Source of the DNA: an uncultured Parafilimonas sp.
Lineage (GTDB): Bacteria > Bacteroidota > Bacteroidia > Chitinophagales > Chitinophagaceae
DNA length: 52,355 nt
Reading direction: 5' to 3'
NCBI GenBank assembly: GCA_903882935.1
Contig: CAIRZB010000051.1
Location: 1 to 52,355 of the forward strand
Shown: positions 8,770 through 18,110 of the stretch, in pieces
How positions within the stretch are numbered: position 1 is the stretch's first letter
How the letters are laid out: every line of letters starts with the position of its first letter
Notes under the pieces: generated by a model
Databases searched by the model: none
Seen by the model: only the letters and a program-made list of their open reading frames with translations
What the model was told of the DNA's origin: nothing
Position numbers and translations under genes: made by a program

Positions 8770-9290
8770 GGTACGGATATAATTGAAAATACTAAATATT
8801 TTTTAAGCCACCTGATAAGAAAACCTGTATACGTTGGGTATTTTTTTAATATTTTCTGGCTTTTTTTGCAACTCAACAAACCGGTAGTTACTTAACGAAG
8901 CGTGAAAAAAAGGCCACTGATTGCACAATATTAACGATATTATATTCCTCCACCACCGGAAACATATGCCAGTTAATTTCCTGTGGAAAAGGTAAAAGTT
9001 TATCAGATTTTGCGATTATGGATAGTCTGCCAGAGGCCATCGTTTCGCAGAGGCGCAGGGGAGTGGTTTCCTATACCGCGTTAACAAACAGTGTTTTGCA
9101 ATCGGCGCTTGTTGTAAAAAAGCACCCACTTTTTCTCGCCTTTTTCCTACTTTATTTTAACGTCGCTGCGGTACTTTAAATGCCCAATAAAACATAATGG
9201 TACCATGGGGCTTTTTGCAACAGGGTTAAAAACGCCGCCCAGGCTGTTATCGCCTGGGGGTAAAAAAACACTTATCGGCCCCCAATATAC
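8770..9290. other. Non-coding gap inside the glycan locus
   Basis: This is the largest break in the - strand gene run, 521 bp without a credible gene on either strand. It holds a hairpin just after the GNAT gene (9238-9258) and presumably promoter sequence for the aminotransferase gene. No consensus TTTG/TAnnTTTG element was found. It could be the scar of a deleted or decayed gene, but no recognisable remnant is left. Confidence 0.5.
9228..9258 (-). terminator. Possible terminator after the GNAT gene
   Basis: Seven-base perfect GC-rich arms (CCCAGGC/GCCTGGG, 9238-9258) enclose a 7-nt loop. On the - strand a short T5 run lies five bases past the stem. It is 33 bp after the GNAT stop codon. 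The T-run is short and displaced, so termination may be partial. Confidence 0.4.
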
Positions 9291-9932
9291 CTATTGCAGG
9301 TATTTGCTCATTTCTAGGGTTGTTTGGTGTTCCTTGTGTATAAACCAGCCCTGCCTTGTGTAAGCACTTATGGCCCTTGCGTTATTTTTTTTTACCGACA
9401 AAACCAGTTTATCCAACCCGCGCTGCTGCGCCTTTTTTTCAAATTCATTCATCAGCGTGGTAAAAATGCCTGTACCCCTATAATTTGGGTGCACGCCAAT
9501 TACTACCAAGCCCGCTCTTTTATCAAATCCCACGGGTGGGGCGGCTGTTGCTTGCAAGGGTTTTTTGCTGAATAACTTTCTCCGTATGTTTTTGGCTATC
9601 AGGGGGTACATGGCCATTATTTCTGTGTGCAAAAGCAGCCATGGATGAAGCAATACACCCAATGCGGCCTGGCCCATCGTATACTGCATGATGCCGCTTG
9701 TGGAACCGTCGCCCACAAAACGGGGAATAAAGCCGCCGCAATACCCTATTACCGCTCCATCATTGTTGGTTACATGAAAAAGAAAACAATTATCCCTTGT
9801 CAAAAACCACTCGAATGATTTTTTTATATACGCCATGCCCAATTGCGTGGAAAGCGATTGCGCAAAACACAGCTTATGGCAAAGCGATATGTTATGTACA
9901 TCAGACGGGCTGCTCGTGATAATTTTGTACAT
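9291..9932 (-). CDS. GNAT-family N-acetyltransferase
   Basis: This protein of about 213 residues starts at MYKIITSS (9932); the frame can extend upstream to 9977, but the GNAT beta-1 strand begins at 9932. The acetyl-CoA site motif A is clear as VIGVHPNYRGTGIFTTLM, with the R-G-T-G turn, and the C-terminal NNARAISAYTRQGW is the usual final GNAT motif. A hydrophobic, Trp/His/Leu-rich middle insert precedes motif A. The start overlaps the ligase-like gene by 32 bp. In a glycan locus it could acetylate the 4-amino group made by the aminotransferase encoded downstream (a PseH/LegH/PglD-like role), but this is only positional inference. The acceptor could also be another amino sugar. Confidence 0.8.
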   Translation of the reverse strand: MYKIITSSPSDVHNISLCHKLCFAQSLSTQLGMAYIKKSFEWFLTRDNCFLFHVTNNDGAVIGYCGGFIPRFVGDGSTSGIMQYTMGQAALGVLLHPWLLLHTEIMAMYPLIAKNIRRKLFSKKPLQATAAPPVGFDKRAGLVVIGVHPNYRGTGIFTTLMNEFEKKAQQRGLDKLVLSVKKNNARAISAYTRQGWFIHKEHQTTLEMSKYLQ

Positions 9933-11244
9933 GTTTTTTATCGGCAATTTTGGGTAAAAATGGAACTGCCACCACAAATAGCAATAACATAGGCTGCACG
10001 GATATCTTCATGCCATTGTGCACTATAATTAAGCAAAAAAGAACGAAGAAGAATAAGGAAAACGAGCGTGCCACGCCTTTGCGCATCATTACTTCGGCAA
10101 AAAGGGCCACATAAAAGCCCCAATAGGTAACAATGCCCAAAATGCCGTGTTCGGCAGCGGCACGAACAAACTCGTTGTGTGCGCCCGACTCCACTGTATA
10201 CAACTGCCTTTTTACAATTTCCTTACTAAAATTGCCGGTGCCGATGCCTGCAACAGGGTCGGACAGGAAAATTGTCCAACCTACCTGCACCAGCTCATCC
10301 CTGCCCGAGGCACCTTGCTGCTCATAGCGCTCAGCAATACGCCCGTTGGTTGTTGTTATTACGTAGTTGTATATTAAAAACCCAATAGGGATCAGTATCA
10401 CGAGCATTAAATAGTTACCGGCTTTTTTCCAATTGAAAAGAAAATACAATATTACTATTATGACCAAAAAATATAGTCCACCCCTTGAAAAGCTTAACAG
10501 CATTAGGGTGGTGGACATGACAAATAAGACCGTATTGACAATCAGGTTTTTCCGCTCAAATTCGTTTACGATGGATAGAAAAAACAGAATGGCTGCCGTA
10601 CCCAGGTACCCGCTTATTTGTACAGGGGGAAGGCCGTTGGTTGCTGCCGAGCTTGAGTGGCTAACATAATCAATATGGCCGCTAACATGCGCGGCGCCAA
10701 CAATGCCTACTAAATAAACGCCCGCAAGCTTTAAATTGTCAAGAAAAGAATTTAGCAAAGATAGGCCTACTTGGTTGGTGGCAGACCAGAATGTAACCGA
10801 AAATAACAAAAGGCTGTTTATTACAGCAACCCTTGCAAAGTCGGGCTGGCTTGTGCGAAAAGAGTCAACTAATTCAATAAAAGAATACATTAAAATGAAA
10901 ACAAAGGCGCGGGAACGAAATTTAATTACCGTGCCTTGTTTTAACAGCAATAGCAAAAACGATATTAGTAACACGTACTGTGCCCACAAGTAAATAATAA
11001 AGTGAACATTGGACCTGGCATAAATTTCAGAGTAAATAAGAAAAGGCACCAGCGCAAAAAACTTTTTTGTGTTGCCCATAAATGCAAAAAATACAATCAG
11101 CGCGCTTAATATTATGTAGCCTACGCCAATAATAGCATCGGGTATTAAGCTTGAGCCAATGTAAATGCCACATTGAAATGCAATAAAATATTGCAGTATC
11201 AATGGTAATTTTTTGCGTGGCTTAATAGCTTGTTCGTTAATCAA
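9901..11244 (-). CDS. O-antigen ligase/polymerase-like membrane protein (Wzy/WaaL family)
   Basis: This 447-residue protein has about eleven hydrophobic segments and one larger periplasmic loop. The loop holds the family signature: an Arg-rich entry (NGRIAERYEQQGASGRDEL), then DPVAGIGTGNF and GAHNEFVRAAAEHGILG, which is the conserved GxGxGNF...HNxxl...E.GilG pattern. Such proteins either join completed glycan to lipid A core or protein, or polymerise repeat units; the sequence does not tell which. It overlaps the preceding GT4 gene by 8 bp and the following GNAT gene by 32 bp. Since an ABC exporter is also encoded, a ligase role fits ABC-dependent O-antigen, whereas a Wzy role would need a flippase that is not visible here. 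Confidence 0.85.
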   Translation of the reverse strand: MINEQAIKPRKKLPLILQYFIAFQCGIYIGSSLIPDAIIGVGYIILSALIVFFAFMGNTKKFFALVPFLIYSEIYARSNVHFIIYLWAQYVLLISFLLLLLKQGTVIKFRSRAFVFILMYSFIELVDSFRTSQPDFARVAVINSLLLFSVTFWSATNQVGLSLLNSFLDNLKLAGVYLVGIVGAAHVSGHIDYVSHSSSAATNGLPPVQISGYLGTAAILFFLSIVNEFERKNLIVNTVLFVMSTTLMLLSFSRGGLYFLVIIVILYFLFNWKKAGNYLMLVILIPIGFLIYNYVITTTNGRIAERYEQQGASGRDELVQVGWTIFLSDPVAGIGTGNFSKEIVKRQLYTVESGAHNEFVRAAAEHGILGIVTYWGFYVALFAEVMMRKGVARSFSLFFFVLFCLIIVHNGMKISVQPMLLLFVVAVPFLPKIADKKHVQNYHEQPV

Positions 11245-12406
11245 AATAGTTGTTTATTTTTTTAACGTACGATTGTGCCCAGGCCTCAAGGGTTTGGGCC
11301 TTGGCATATTGTCGCCCGTTTTCAATAATAATTGGCAAGCTGGCGGCATTTGAGCAAACTTGCTTTATCAGCGAAATTACATTGTTTACATCCGTTGCCG
11401 AAAATACAAAACCTCTTTCGCCGTTACCGGTCATCTCGCCAGAAAGGGCTACCCGGTTCAATAAAGGCACCACACCATGAAAGAATCCCTCGATAGGCAC
11501 CTTGCCGAATCCTTCCACCAAGGCGGCCTGTATTAAAAAATCGCACTGCCTGTACAATACCCGCAATTCGCCATACGTTTTTTTTCCGCAAATATTTATA
11601 CAGTCTTGCAAATTGTTTTCGCTTACAAAGGCTTCATATTCCTGTTTTAGGGGGCCATCGCCTACCACGTACAAATAAAAGTCAAAACCTTGGTCGCGCA
11701 ATATTTTGCAGGCATTTAATATGTACTGCTGGTTTTTGTTGGCATTTAAAACCCCCACCGTTATAAATACCGGTTTCGTTATGCCAATCGTTTTTATTTT
11801 TTCAATCCTTTGTGCCACCTGATCGGTTTCCTCATCCCATTCTTTTAGCGTGTAGGATGGGCTTATACCTTTAAATAGGTTTTTGCCTGCCTGTTCTTGG
11901 CTTATGTATACCCAAGCCGGGCCTTTATGTATGGTTTTAAGTATCCATTTTTGAAAACGGTAGGTTAGGGGCTCATTTTTGTAATTGGCCCAAGTACCCG
12001 TATACGTAGCAAATGTTTTTAGCCCTTTTAAATAAAAATAAAAAAAACCTATAACATTAAGGTTGTTAGGAAACCGCATATACACAATATCTGCGTTGCT
12101 TGCGGCAGCTTTAAAACCCTTTAGCCAACCCGGTATGTTGGTAATTAAACCAAGTTTGTGTTTTACTGAATCTCCCCCGGCGTTTTTAAGCGCAATAAAG
12201 CTAATGCTTTTGTTGGTGTATGGTGTAACAATGGCAGTACCGGAAAAAGGAACAAAAGGGCAACAAATAACCGTTTCTTCAAAATAATAGGCCAATGCCT
12301 GCATTTGCCTGCAAAATATATGTACTTCAGTTACCGCATCACCTTGTGGGTTAAACATGTGGATACAGTCTGATACAATGGCTAACTTCTTAAACTTATT
12401 TTGCAT
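11237..12406 (-). CDS. GT4-family glycosyltransferase (GT-B fold)
   Basis: This protein of about 389 residues starts at MQNKFKKLAIVSD (12406); an upstream in-frame ATG at 12448 is also possible. The C-terminal half carries the GT4 nucleotide-sugar site: VFITVGVLNANKNQQ, YVVGDGPLKQEYE, the ICGKKTYGEL loop and CDFLIQAALVEGFGKVPIEG with the ExxxxxG-like end. The N-terminal half is a variable acceptor domain. It is a retaining transferase acting on the cytoplasmic side. Its stop overlaps the start of the ligase-like gene by 8 bp. Donor and acceptor cannot be deduced. Confidence 0.88.
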   Translation of the reverse strand: MQNKFKKLAIVSDCIHMFNPQGDAVTEVHIFCRQMQALAYYFEETVICCPFVPFSGTAIVTPYTNKSISFIALKNAGGDSVKHKLGLITNIPGWLKGFKAAASNADIVYMRFPNNLNVIGFFYFYLKGLKTFATYTGTWANYKNEPLTYRFQKWILKTIHKGPAWVYISQEQAGKNLFKGISPSYTLKEWDEETDQVAQRIEKIKTIGITKPVFITVGVLNANKNQQYILNACKILRDQGFDFYLYVVGDGPLKQEYEAFVSENNLQDCINICGKKTYGELRVLYRQCDFLIQAALVEGFGKVPIEGFFHGVVPLLNRVALSGEMTGNGERGFVFSATDVNNVISLIKQVCSNAASLPIIIENGRQYAKAQTLEAWAQSYVKKINNYFD

Positions 12407-12486
12407 GAATGTATACAGTGTGTTTTTTGGCACAAGTTGGTTTGGCAAGGTTTAAACAACGGCCCCAACCCGTGCTTGCCGCGTTG

Positions 12487-13830
12487 CTACTGCTGTAATA
12501 GCTCCGGCGTTTTGCCGCTGTTGAGCATTTTTTGGGCAATTTTTCTGGACCGGTATAGCTGTATTAGCAAAACCGGCGATTTTACAATGGTTAGCGCAAT
12601 GCTTACCGCAAGCATTTTGCTGCTTCGCTTGTGTTTGTAGGGTACATTGGAAAGCATGATGCCAATTAGCAACGCGTTTTTGTACAAAGGCTTGGTAAGG
12701 TATTTTTTATACAGGTAAATAACGCTAGGCACCGGTTTGGGGGCAAACCATTTTTTTGGCCTAAAGCCGTCCCAACTGCCCATTTCCCTAAGGCCGCCGC
12801 TGCTTACTTTTAAATGTATCCTGGGTGCTTTTGGGTTGGAGATACTCGTAAAACCGTTTAGGTAGGCCCGGTAACCAAATTCCCCATCGCCCATGCGCTG
12901 CCCATTAAATTGCTCGTTAAACAGGCCTATTTGTTTAAATACATGGCGCTTTACCATGGCATTGCCAGAGTCAAACTGGTCGGCCCAACGGAAATAGCTG
13001 TAACTGGCCGGTATTTTTTGCCCAACCGAGGCCAATGAAACCCCCGCAGAAATATCGGCATTGTAAAAATCCAGGCATTTTAAGTGCTCCGCTATCCAGT
13101 GTTCGTCCACCCGGCTGTCATCATCAAAAAATAAAAGGTATTCGGCCTTGGTGGCTTTTATGGCATTGTTACGGGCTGTCCACAATAGTTTTTCCTTTTG
13201 GTTGTGCACCACAATATTGATGGAGAACTGTTTGTAAAATGCCTGGTCAAAATTGTCCGACTGGTCATACACCAATACCTCGAAGTTTTTGTACGACTGT
13301 AGCTCCAAGTCGTGCAACACATCTTTTAAATACACATAGCGGTTAAGCGTTGGTATAATAACGCCAACCAGTGGGGCGCTTGCCACCAGTGGTGATTGGA
13401 AGCTGGCGTAACTTTCATCAATAAACGGCTGCTGAAACGCGTTGATGCGTTTAAATTTTCTGGAACCCAAGTAGGCGTACACCTCCTTAAACGGGTTTTT
13501 AAAAGTAAATAACCGCAGCGTTAGCGCAAAAGTTGCCCATGGTGTGCCCCAGTATTTTCGAAGGAAGGAATACTCGTCTTTTAACGTTGGAGGGGGCAGC
13601 ATCTCCTGTTGCCTTATTTCTTCCTTGGAAGATTGCAGCAACTTACCTTTTAAACAAAGATGGTAGCCTGCATCGGCCAATTGGGCCGATTTTGATTGGA
13701 AACGGGTATCTATAAAACCCTCAGGAATCTCCGTTTCCTTTACATAACATGAGGCGAACTTTTTTGCCGAAGCCGGTAAAATGTTCAGTTGCCAAGCTGG
13801 CTGCGTATATCGTATAAACTTAAATAACAA
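12487..13830 (-). CDS. GT2-family glycosyltransferase with an N-terminal extension
   Basis: In this 447-residue protein the GT-A domain starts only near residue 154 (LVGVIIPTLNRYVYLKDVL), continues through LEVL-type strand FEVLVYDQSDN, and has the metal-binding FDDDSR at 235-240 and a later MGDGEFGYRAYLNG acceptor-site segment. The first 150 residues are not a recognisable GT part; they include Cys and Trp residues and an aromatic-rich stretch near 90-125, and may bind acceptor or partner. The start overlaps the preceding GT4 gene by 11 bp, so the two are coupled. It is an inverting transferase by family rule. Confidence 0.87.
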   Translation of the reverse strand: MLFKFIRYTQPAWQLNILPASAKKFASCYVKETEIPEGFIDTRFQSKSAQLADAGYHLCLKGKLLQSSKEEIRQQEMLPPPTLKDEYSFLRKYWGTPWATFALTLRLFTFKNPFKEVYAYLGSRKFKRINAFQQPFIDESYASFQSPLVASAPLVGVIIPTLNRYVYLKDVLHDLELQSYKNFEVLVYDQSDNFDQAFYKQFSINIVVHNQKEKLLWTARNNAIKATKAEYLLFFDDDSRVDEHWIAEHLKCLDFYNADISAGVSLASVGQKIPASYSYFRWADQFDSGNAMVKRHVFKQIGLFNEQFNGQRMGDGEFGYRAYLNGFTSISNPKAPRIHLKVSSGGLREMGSWDGFRPKKWFAPKPVPSVIYLYKKYLTKPLYKNALLIGIMLSNVPYKHKRSSKMLAVSIALTIVKSPVLLIQLYRSRKIAQKMLNSGKTPELLQQ

Positions 13831-14992
13831 CAGTATTATTATTTAAAAGGTTGTTGTAAGTGGTTTCAAATATGGTTATTTGTTTGTCAAGCGTAAACTG
13901 CTGCAACACTCTTTCCCTGGCTTGTTTGCCCAAGGCCGCCCTTTTGGTTGCATCTGTTGCCAATGTAAGCAACAAGCCTGCCAGCATGTTGCTGTCATAC
14001 ACATCTGCCAGCATACCATCCACATCATGTGTTATAACCTCCTGCATGCCACCGCTTTTGGTTGCCACAACCGGCAATTCCATCGCCATGGCTTCAAGGG
14101 CAACATTGGCAATGCCTTCGTATACGCTGGGCAGAAAAAATATATCAGCTTTATTATATAATCCAATAACCTCGTCCTTGCTTTTGGCGCCAACCAGCAC
14201 CACATGGTTTTGCAGCCCCATTTGGTGTATATGGAAAATAATTTCTTCTTTTTGTAGCCCGTCTCCCACGATGACCCAAGTGAACTCATTGAATGTTTCC
14301 AACAATTTTTTTACCGCCAATAGCCCCGTAAAGTATCCTTTTTGGAAAGTAAACCGCCCTATGCTTAAAATTTGAAGGGGCGCATTGGCTGTGTACGGCT
14401 GCGAACGTTTAAACTGCGCCGCATCAATACTGGGAAAGTTGACAAATATTTTCGATGGGTCGGCACAGTATGGCAGTATGGTTTGCCGCATATCGTTTGA
14501 CACGCAATGAATGGCATCCACTTCGTTAAACAACAGTTGTATGTTCTTCTTACGGTCGTCAAAAACCAACAGCTTAACTTTTTCTGCCGAGCCGCGGCAG
14601 CTCACAATTTTTTTGGCCCCTACTTTTTTCAACACGGGCATGTACAATGTGCCAATGCCAGAAAACCCAACATGCAGTATATCTAGCTGGTGTTTGTTTA
14701 TGTAATGCAGCCGGGTTTTGCCGGCAATGGTATTTTTAATGCCCTGTTTTTGCATGGCGGCATTTAAAATTGCCAGTGGGTGCAGGGCAGCATACACAGC
14801 CATGCGGCTTTTGGTAAAAGCAACTGCCTGTACATTGGCGTGGCCCGCAAATAGTTTGTTATACAACTTGGTGTTTATGCTCTCGCAAAACACCACCACT
14901 TTATGGCCCCGGCTGGCCAAGTGCAGCACTTTATTGGAGATAAAGGTTTCGCTAAGCGTTGGAAAGGATATGGTAACAATGCCTATCCTCAT
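13820..14992 (-). CDS. GT4-family glycosyltransferase
   Basis: This is a 390-residue GT-B transferase. The N-terminus reads MRIGIVTISFPTLSETFI, the typical opening of GT4 enzymes that resemble colanic-acid WcaL/AmsK-type proteins. The C-terminal donor site has LQILSIGRFTFQKGY, WVIVGDGLQKEEI, a KDEVIGLYNKADIFFLPS segment, and YEGIANVALEAMAMELPVVA with the two catalytic-site glutamates, followed by SGGMQEVI. The start overlaps the amidotransferase stop by 4 bp (ATGA-type overlap), and its end overlaps the GT2 gene by 11 bp. Sugar specificity is unknown. Confidence 0.9.
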   Translation of the reverse strand: MRIGIVTISFPTLSETFISNKVLHLASRGHKVVVFCESINTKLYNKLFAGHANVQAVAFTKSRMAVYAALHPLAILNAAMQKQGIKNTIAGKTRLHYINKHQLDILHVGFSGIGTLYMPVLKKVGAKKIVSCRGSAEKVKLLVFDDRKKNIQLLFNEVDAIHCVSNDMRQTILPYCADPSKIFVNFPSIDAAQFKRSQPYTANAPLQILSIGRFTFQKGYFTGLLAVKKLLETFNEFTWVIVGDGLQKEEIIFHIHQMGLQNHVVLVGAKSKDEVIGLYNKADIFFLPSVYEGIANVALEAMAMELPVVATKSGGMQEVITHDVDGMLADVYDSNMLAGLLLTLATDATKRAALGKQARERVLQQFTLDKQITIFETTYNNLLNNNTVVI

Positions 14993-16848
14993 GCTGTTAG
15001 CATTTTATTGTTAACATGGTAGGCATCCCAATTTACCAACGAGTACATGGCCCAAATAAACCAGCCCCAGTCTGCTTCGCCTGCCATATGCTGTTGCAGC
15101 AGTTTTTCTGTTTCGCCCCTGTTAAAAAATGCTGCCAAGTGCGGGGGCATATCCAATATTTTTTGTGTTACGTCTGCTTTTAGTTCGCCGCGCATCCATT
15201 CAGCCATGGGTATCACAAAGCCTTTTTTGGGGCGCATAACCAAGTCTCGGTTTGTTTTTGCAATAAGTGCCAGTTTAAGGTTTATTTTTCCAACACCGCC
15301 TTGCAGGCATTCTTTAAAATTGTATCCGCCGCTCATGTCAAGTACCTTGTTGCTTAATAACGGCACCCGTACTTCAAGGCTATGGTACATGCTGGCCCTG
15401 TCAACTTTTAGCAATATGCGTTGCAGGTGTGCATCAGTTTCTAACTTGCGCACAACATTCATATAGTCTTCATCGCTGCTTAGCAGGCTTGCGTTAGTGT
15501 TATGTATTGTCGTGTAATAATAGTCTTCATAAGCCTCTGCTTTAAATATGCTGGGCATCCAATGCTGTGCACCTGTTATAAACAAGGCATGGTAGTAGTA
15601 GGCGATAAAGTTTTTTTCACCCCAATGCCGGGCAAGGGTAAAGCCTTTTTTGTTTAATATTTTCCGGGCCAATAAAATACCTTTTCGGGTACGGGGGCCG
15701 TGCTTGTACAAGGCAATATTTTTAAGGGCGGTGTTGTTGCGCGGGTAGCCCCAAAACAATTCATCCCCCCCGTCTCCGCTAAGGGCCACAGTTACTTTTT
15801 CCTTGGTAAATTTTGAGAGCATCAATGTTGGCAGCGACGAAAAATCTGCAAATGGCTCACTAAATGCTCTTGTGTTTTCATCTACAAGGCCCAACAGGGC
15901 TTGGGGATGTATAAATTTTTGGTGGTGGTTTGTGTTGAAAATATCGGCAAACTGCTGGGCAGCGTCGGTTTCGTCAAGGTGGTGGTCTTTAACGCCTATG
16001 GTAAAAGAGTTTATCTGCCGTTGACGGTTGGCATACCAGGTAACCAAGGTGCTGTCTACCCCGCCCGACATAAACGTACCCAACGGCACATCGCTTACCA
16101 ATTGGCTTTGTACCGCATTGTATAATGTTTCTTCAAGTGCATGGTTTTGTTGGTAGCCTGTTGTTAGGGGGTATTCGTAGTACCTATGTTGTTGTATACT
16201 GCCGTTTTGTACTATGTAGTAATGGCCATGCAACAAAAGTTTGGTATTGCTGAAGGCCCCAAAATTTTCAGGAACGTAGCCCAGTGAAAGAAACGACCCA
16301 ATGGCATGGGCATTTAACGATGTGTTTTTTAAATAGGGGTGGTTTATGATGTGGTCGTATTGCGAACTGTATGCAATACCCTCGGCACACTCGCCAATGT
16401 ACAGCGGCTTTATGCCCAACCTGTCCCGCGCCAGCAAAAGGCTGTTTTGCCTAACATCGTAAAAGGCAATTGCAAAAATTCCGTCGGTTATCTGTAAGGT
16501 AGCATCCGCACCCAAGTGCATCAGCGCGTACAATAGCAACTCGGTATCCGTGGTTGATTTGAACGAGGTGCGGTATGGCCTTAACGCATTTGCCAACTCC
16601 CCGGTGTTGTATATTTCGCCGTTAAAGCTTATGCAATAATGGCCGCAGTCTGACAGCATGGGCTGGTTGCCGTTGGGGCTTAAGTCGCGTATGGCCAGGC
16701 GGCAAAAACCTGCTATGTAATTCTCCCCATTGTCCCAAAGGCATTGTGAGTCGGGGCCGCGGTGCCGCATGGTGGTTAGGCAACGGTTATAGTAATCCTG
16801 CTGCAGGCAGTTCCGCTTATATAAGTACATGCCGGTTATTCCGCACAT
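14989..16848 (-). CDS. Asparagine-synthase-like glutamine amidotransferase in a glycan locus
   Basis: This 619-residue, two-domain enzyme is complete. The N-terminal glutaminase has the Cys2 nucleophile (MCGITG), HRGPDS near 29-34, FNGEIYN near 75-81 and DGIFAIAFYD near 122-131. The C-terminal synthetase has the ATP-binding SGGVDS loop at 261-266 and VALSGDGGDELFWGY near 354-368. Biochemically this is glutamine-dependent, ATP-driven amide formation. Among glycosyltransferases it more likely amidates the carboxyl group of a sugar acid (uronic or nonulosonic) than makes free asparagine, as proposed for AsnB-like enzymes of several O-antigen loci. It lies 3 bp after one GT4 gene and overlaps the next by 4 bp. 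The enzyme class is certain; the substrate is inferred. Confidence 0.9.
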   Translation of the reverse strand: MCGITGMYLYKRNCLQQDYYNRCLTTMRHRGPDSQCLWDNGENYIAGFCRLAIRDLSPNGNQPMLSDCGHYCISFNGEIYNTGELANALRPYRTSFKSTTDTELLLYALMHLGADATLQITDGIFAIAFYDVRQNSLLLARDRLGIKPLYIGECAEGIAYSSQYDHIINHPYLKNTSLNAHAIGSFLSLGYVPENFGAFSNTKLLLHGHYYIVQNGSIQQHRYYEYPLTTGYQQNHALEETLYNAVQSQLVSDVPLGTFMSGGVDSTLVTWYANRQRQINSFTIGVKDHHLDETDAAQQFADIFNTNHHQKFIHPQALLGLVDENTRAFSEPFADFSSLPTLMLSKFTKEKVTVALSGDGGDELFWGYPRNNTALKNIALYKHGPRTRKGILLARKILNKKGFTLARHWGEKNFIAYYYHALFITGAQHWMPSIFKAEAYEDYYYTTIHNTNASLLSSDEDYMNVVRKLETDAHLQRILLKVDRASMYHSLEVRVPLLSNKVLDMSGGYNFKECLQGGVGKINLKLALIAKTNRDLVMRPKKGFVIPMAEWMRGELKADVTQKILDMPPHLAAFFNRGETEKLLQQHMAGEADWGWFIWAMYSLVNWDAYHVNNKMLTA

Positions 16849-16851
16849 AGG

Positions 16852-18099
16852 TTAATTTTTATTGCGCTGCGCGTTAAATTTTATGATGGCCTCCTCGTAA
16901 ACTGCCCTAAATTTTTTTGCCACAATATCCCAAGTATAGTTTTCTTTAAACTTGGTATTGCCATTGTTACCAAGTGTTTGCCGCAGCGGCTGGTTGCTTA
17001 TAAGTGTTGTAAGTTTTTCGGCCAGGTCGTCAGCGTCATCAGGTTTAAACAACAGCCCGTCCTTTCCGTCTTCTATAATAGATGCGATAGCACCGATACC
17101 CGCCCCGATAACCGGTTTTGAAAAACTCCAGCCTTCTAAAAAAACGATGCCGAATGATTCCTCTTTTGAGGGAAGCACCAACACATCCGTCACCCTCAAT
17201 ATTTCTGTTTTTTGCAACTCCGTAATATCACAAAACAAACGGATATTGCTGTTATTATTGGCTATTTTCTTTAACTCAGGCGTGTAACTGCTACTGGCCC
17301 CACAAATAAACAGCTGCGTGTTAAGGCTTTCGGCGGGGCTGCGTTTTAAAAAAGCCTCCAATAAAACCGGTATCCCTTTAAATGCTTCCTGCCTGCCCAG
17401 GTAGGTTATTACCACTGTGCCAGTAGGGATATTGTAGGCCTCTTTTAGCTGTGCATCGGTTATGGAGAAATCAGCCTTGGTTTCAATATCGCTGCCCACG
17501 CCGATAACCTTTATATTTTCTGCCGGGCACCCTAGGCTTACAAGGTGCTTTTTTTCATAGCTGCTGTTGGCAATATAGTATTCTGCGGCTTGTAAGCGCC
17601 GTAAGTATACATCCAATATTTTATGGCTGTGCAGGTGCATGGCGCCAAACATAACAAAGGGCTTGGGGTTTCGGGTATGTTTTCGCCAAAAGGGATAGTC
17701 TGCAAACAGGTAATGTATGGATGATGCACCAATTACATCGGCATTATTGGCATTAATGGCCCTGCGCATATTGGCTGATATAGGCCCCTGCAGCAGGGCA
17801 ATTAAAAACTCCGGCAGCGGCTTGTTAAATACCTTTCTTAAAAACTTGCCAAACAATACGATTAATGGAAAGTGAAAACGTAAGAATGAAAACCGCCGCA
17901 CCTTAACGCCATTTATTACTTCTTCCTGTAAAGGTATTTGCTCAAATTTACTTCTGTTAGGCCCAAACATTGAGTTGGACGTGTATACGGTTACATCATC
18001 ATTATATACCCCAAAAAAAATTTCAGAAATTTTTTTAATGGCATACTGTGTACCCCCATTAGACGGGTGGTAGTTTTGTGTAACATGCAATACTTTCAT
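16852..18099 (-). CDS. GT4-family glycosyltransferase
   Basis: This is a 415-residue GT-B transferase. The N-terminus MKVLHVTQNYHPSNGGTQ has the Gly-Gly acceptor-side loop common in GT4 enzymes. The donor half shows VVITYLGRQEAFKGIPVLLEA, LFICGASSSYTPEL, TEILRVTDVLVLPSKEESFGIVFLEG with the catalytic-site Glu pair, and AGIGAIASIIEDGKDGLLF. It lies 11 bp after the GT61 gene and 3 bp before the amidotransferase gene. Cytoplasmic and retaining by family; donor and acceptor are unknown. Confidence 0.9.
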   Translation of the reverse strand: MKVLHVTQNYHPSNGGTQYAIKKISEIFFGVYNDDVTVYTSNSMFGPNRSKFEQIPLQEEVINGVKVRRFSFLRFHFPLIVLFGKFLRKVFNKPLPEFLIALLQGPISANMRRAINANNADVIGASSIHYLFADYPFWRKHTRNPKPFVMFGAMHLHSHKILDVYLRRLQAAEYYIANSSYEKKHLVSLGCPAENIKVIGVGSDIETKADFSITDAQLKEAYNIPTGTVVITYLGRQEAFKGIPVLLEAFLKRSPAESLNTQLFICGASSSYTPELKKIANNNSNIRLFCDITELQKTEILRVTDVLVLPSKEESFGIVFLEGWSFSKPVIGAGIGAIASIIEDGKDGLLFKPDDADDLAEKLTTLISNQPLRQTLGNNGNTKFKENYTWDIVAKKFRAVYEEAIIKFNAQRNKN

Positions 18100-18110
18100 A
18101 GTGCTATTGG

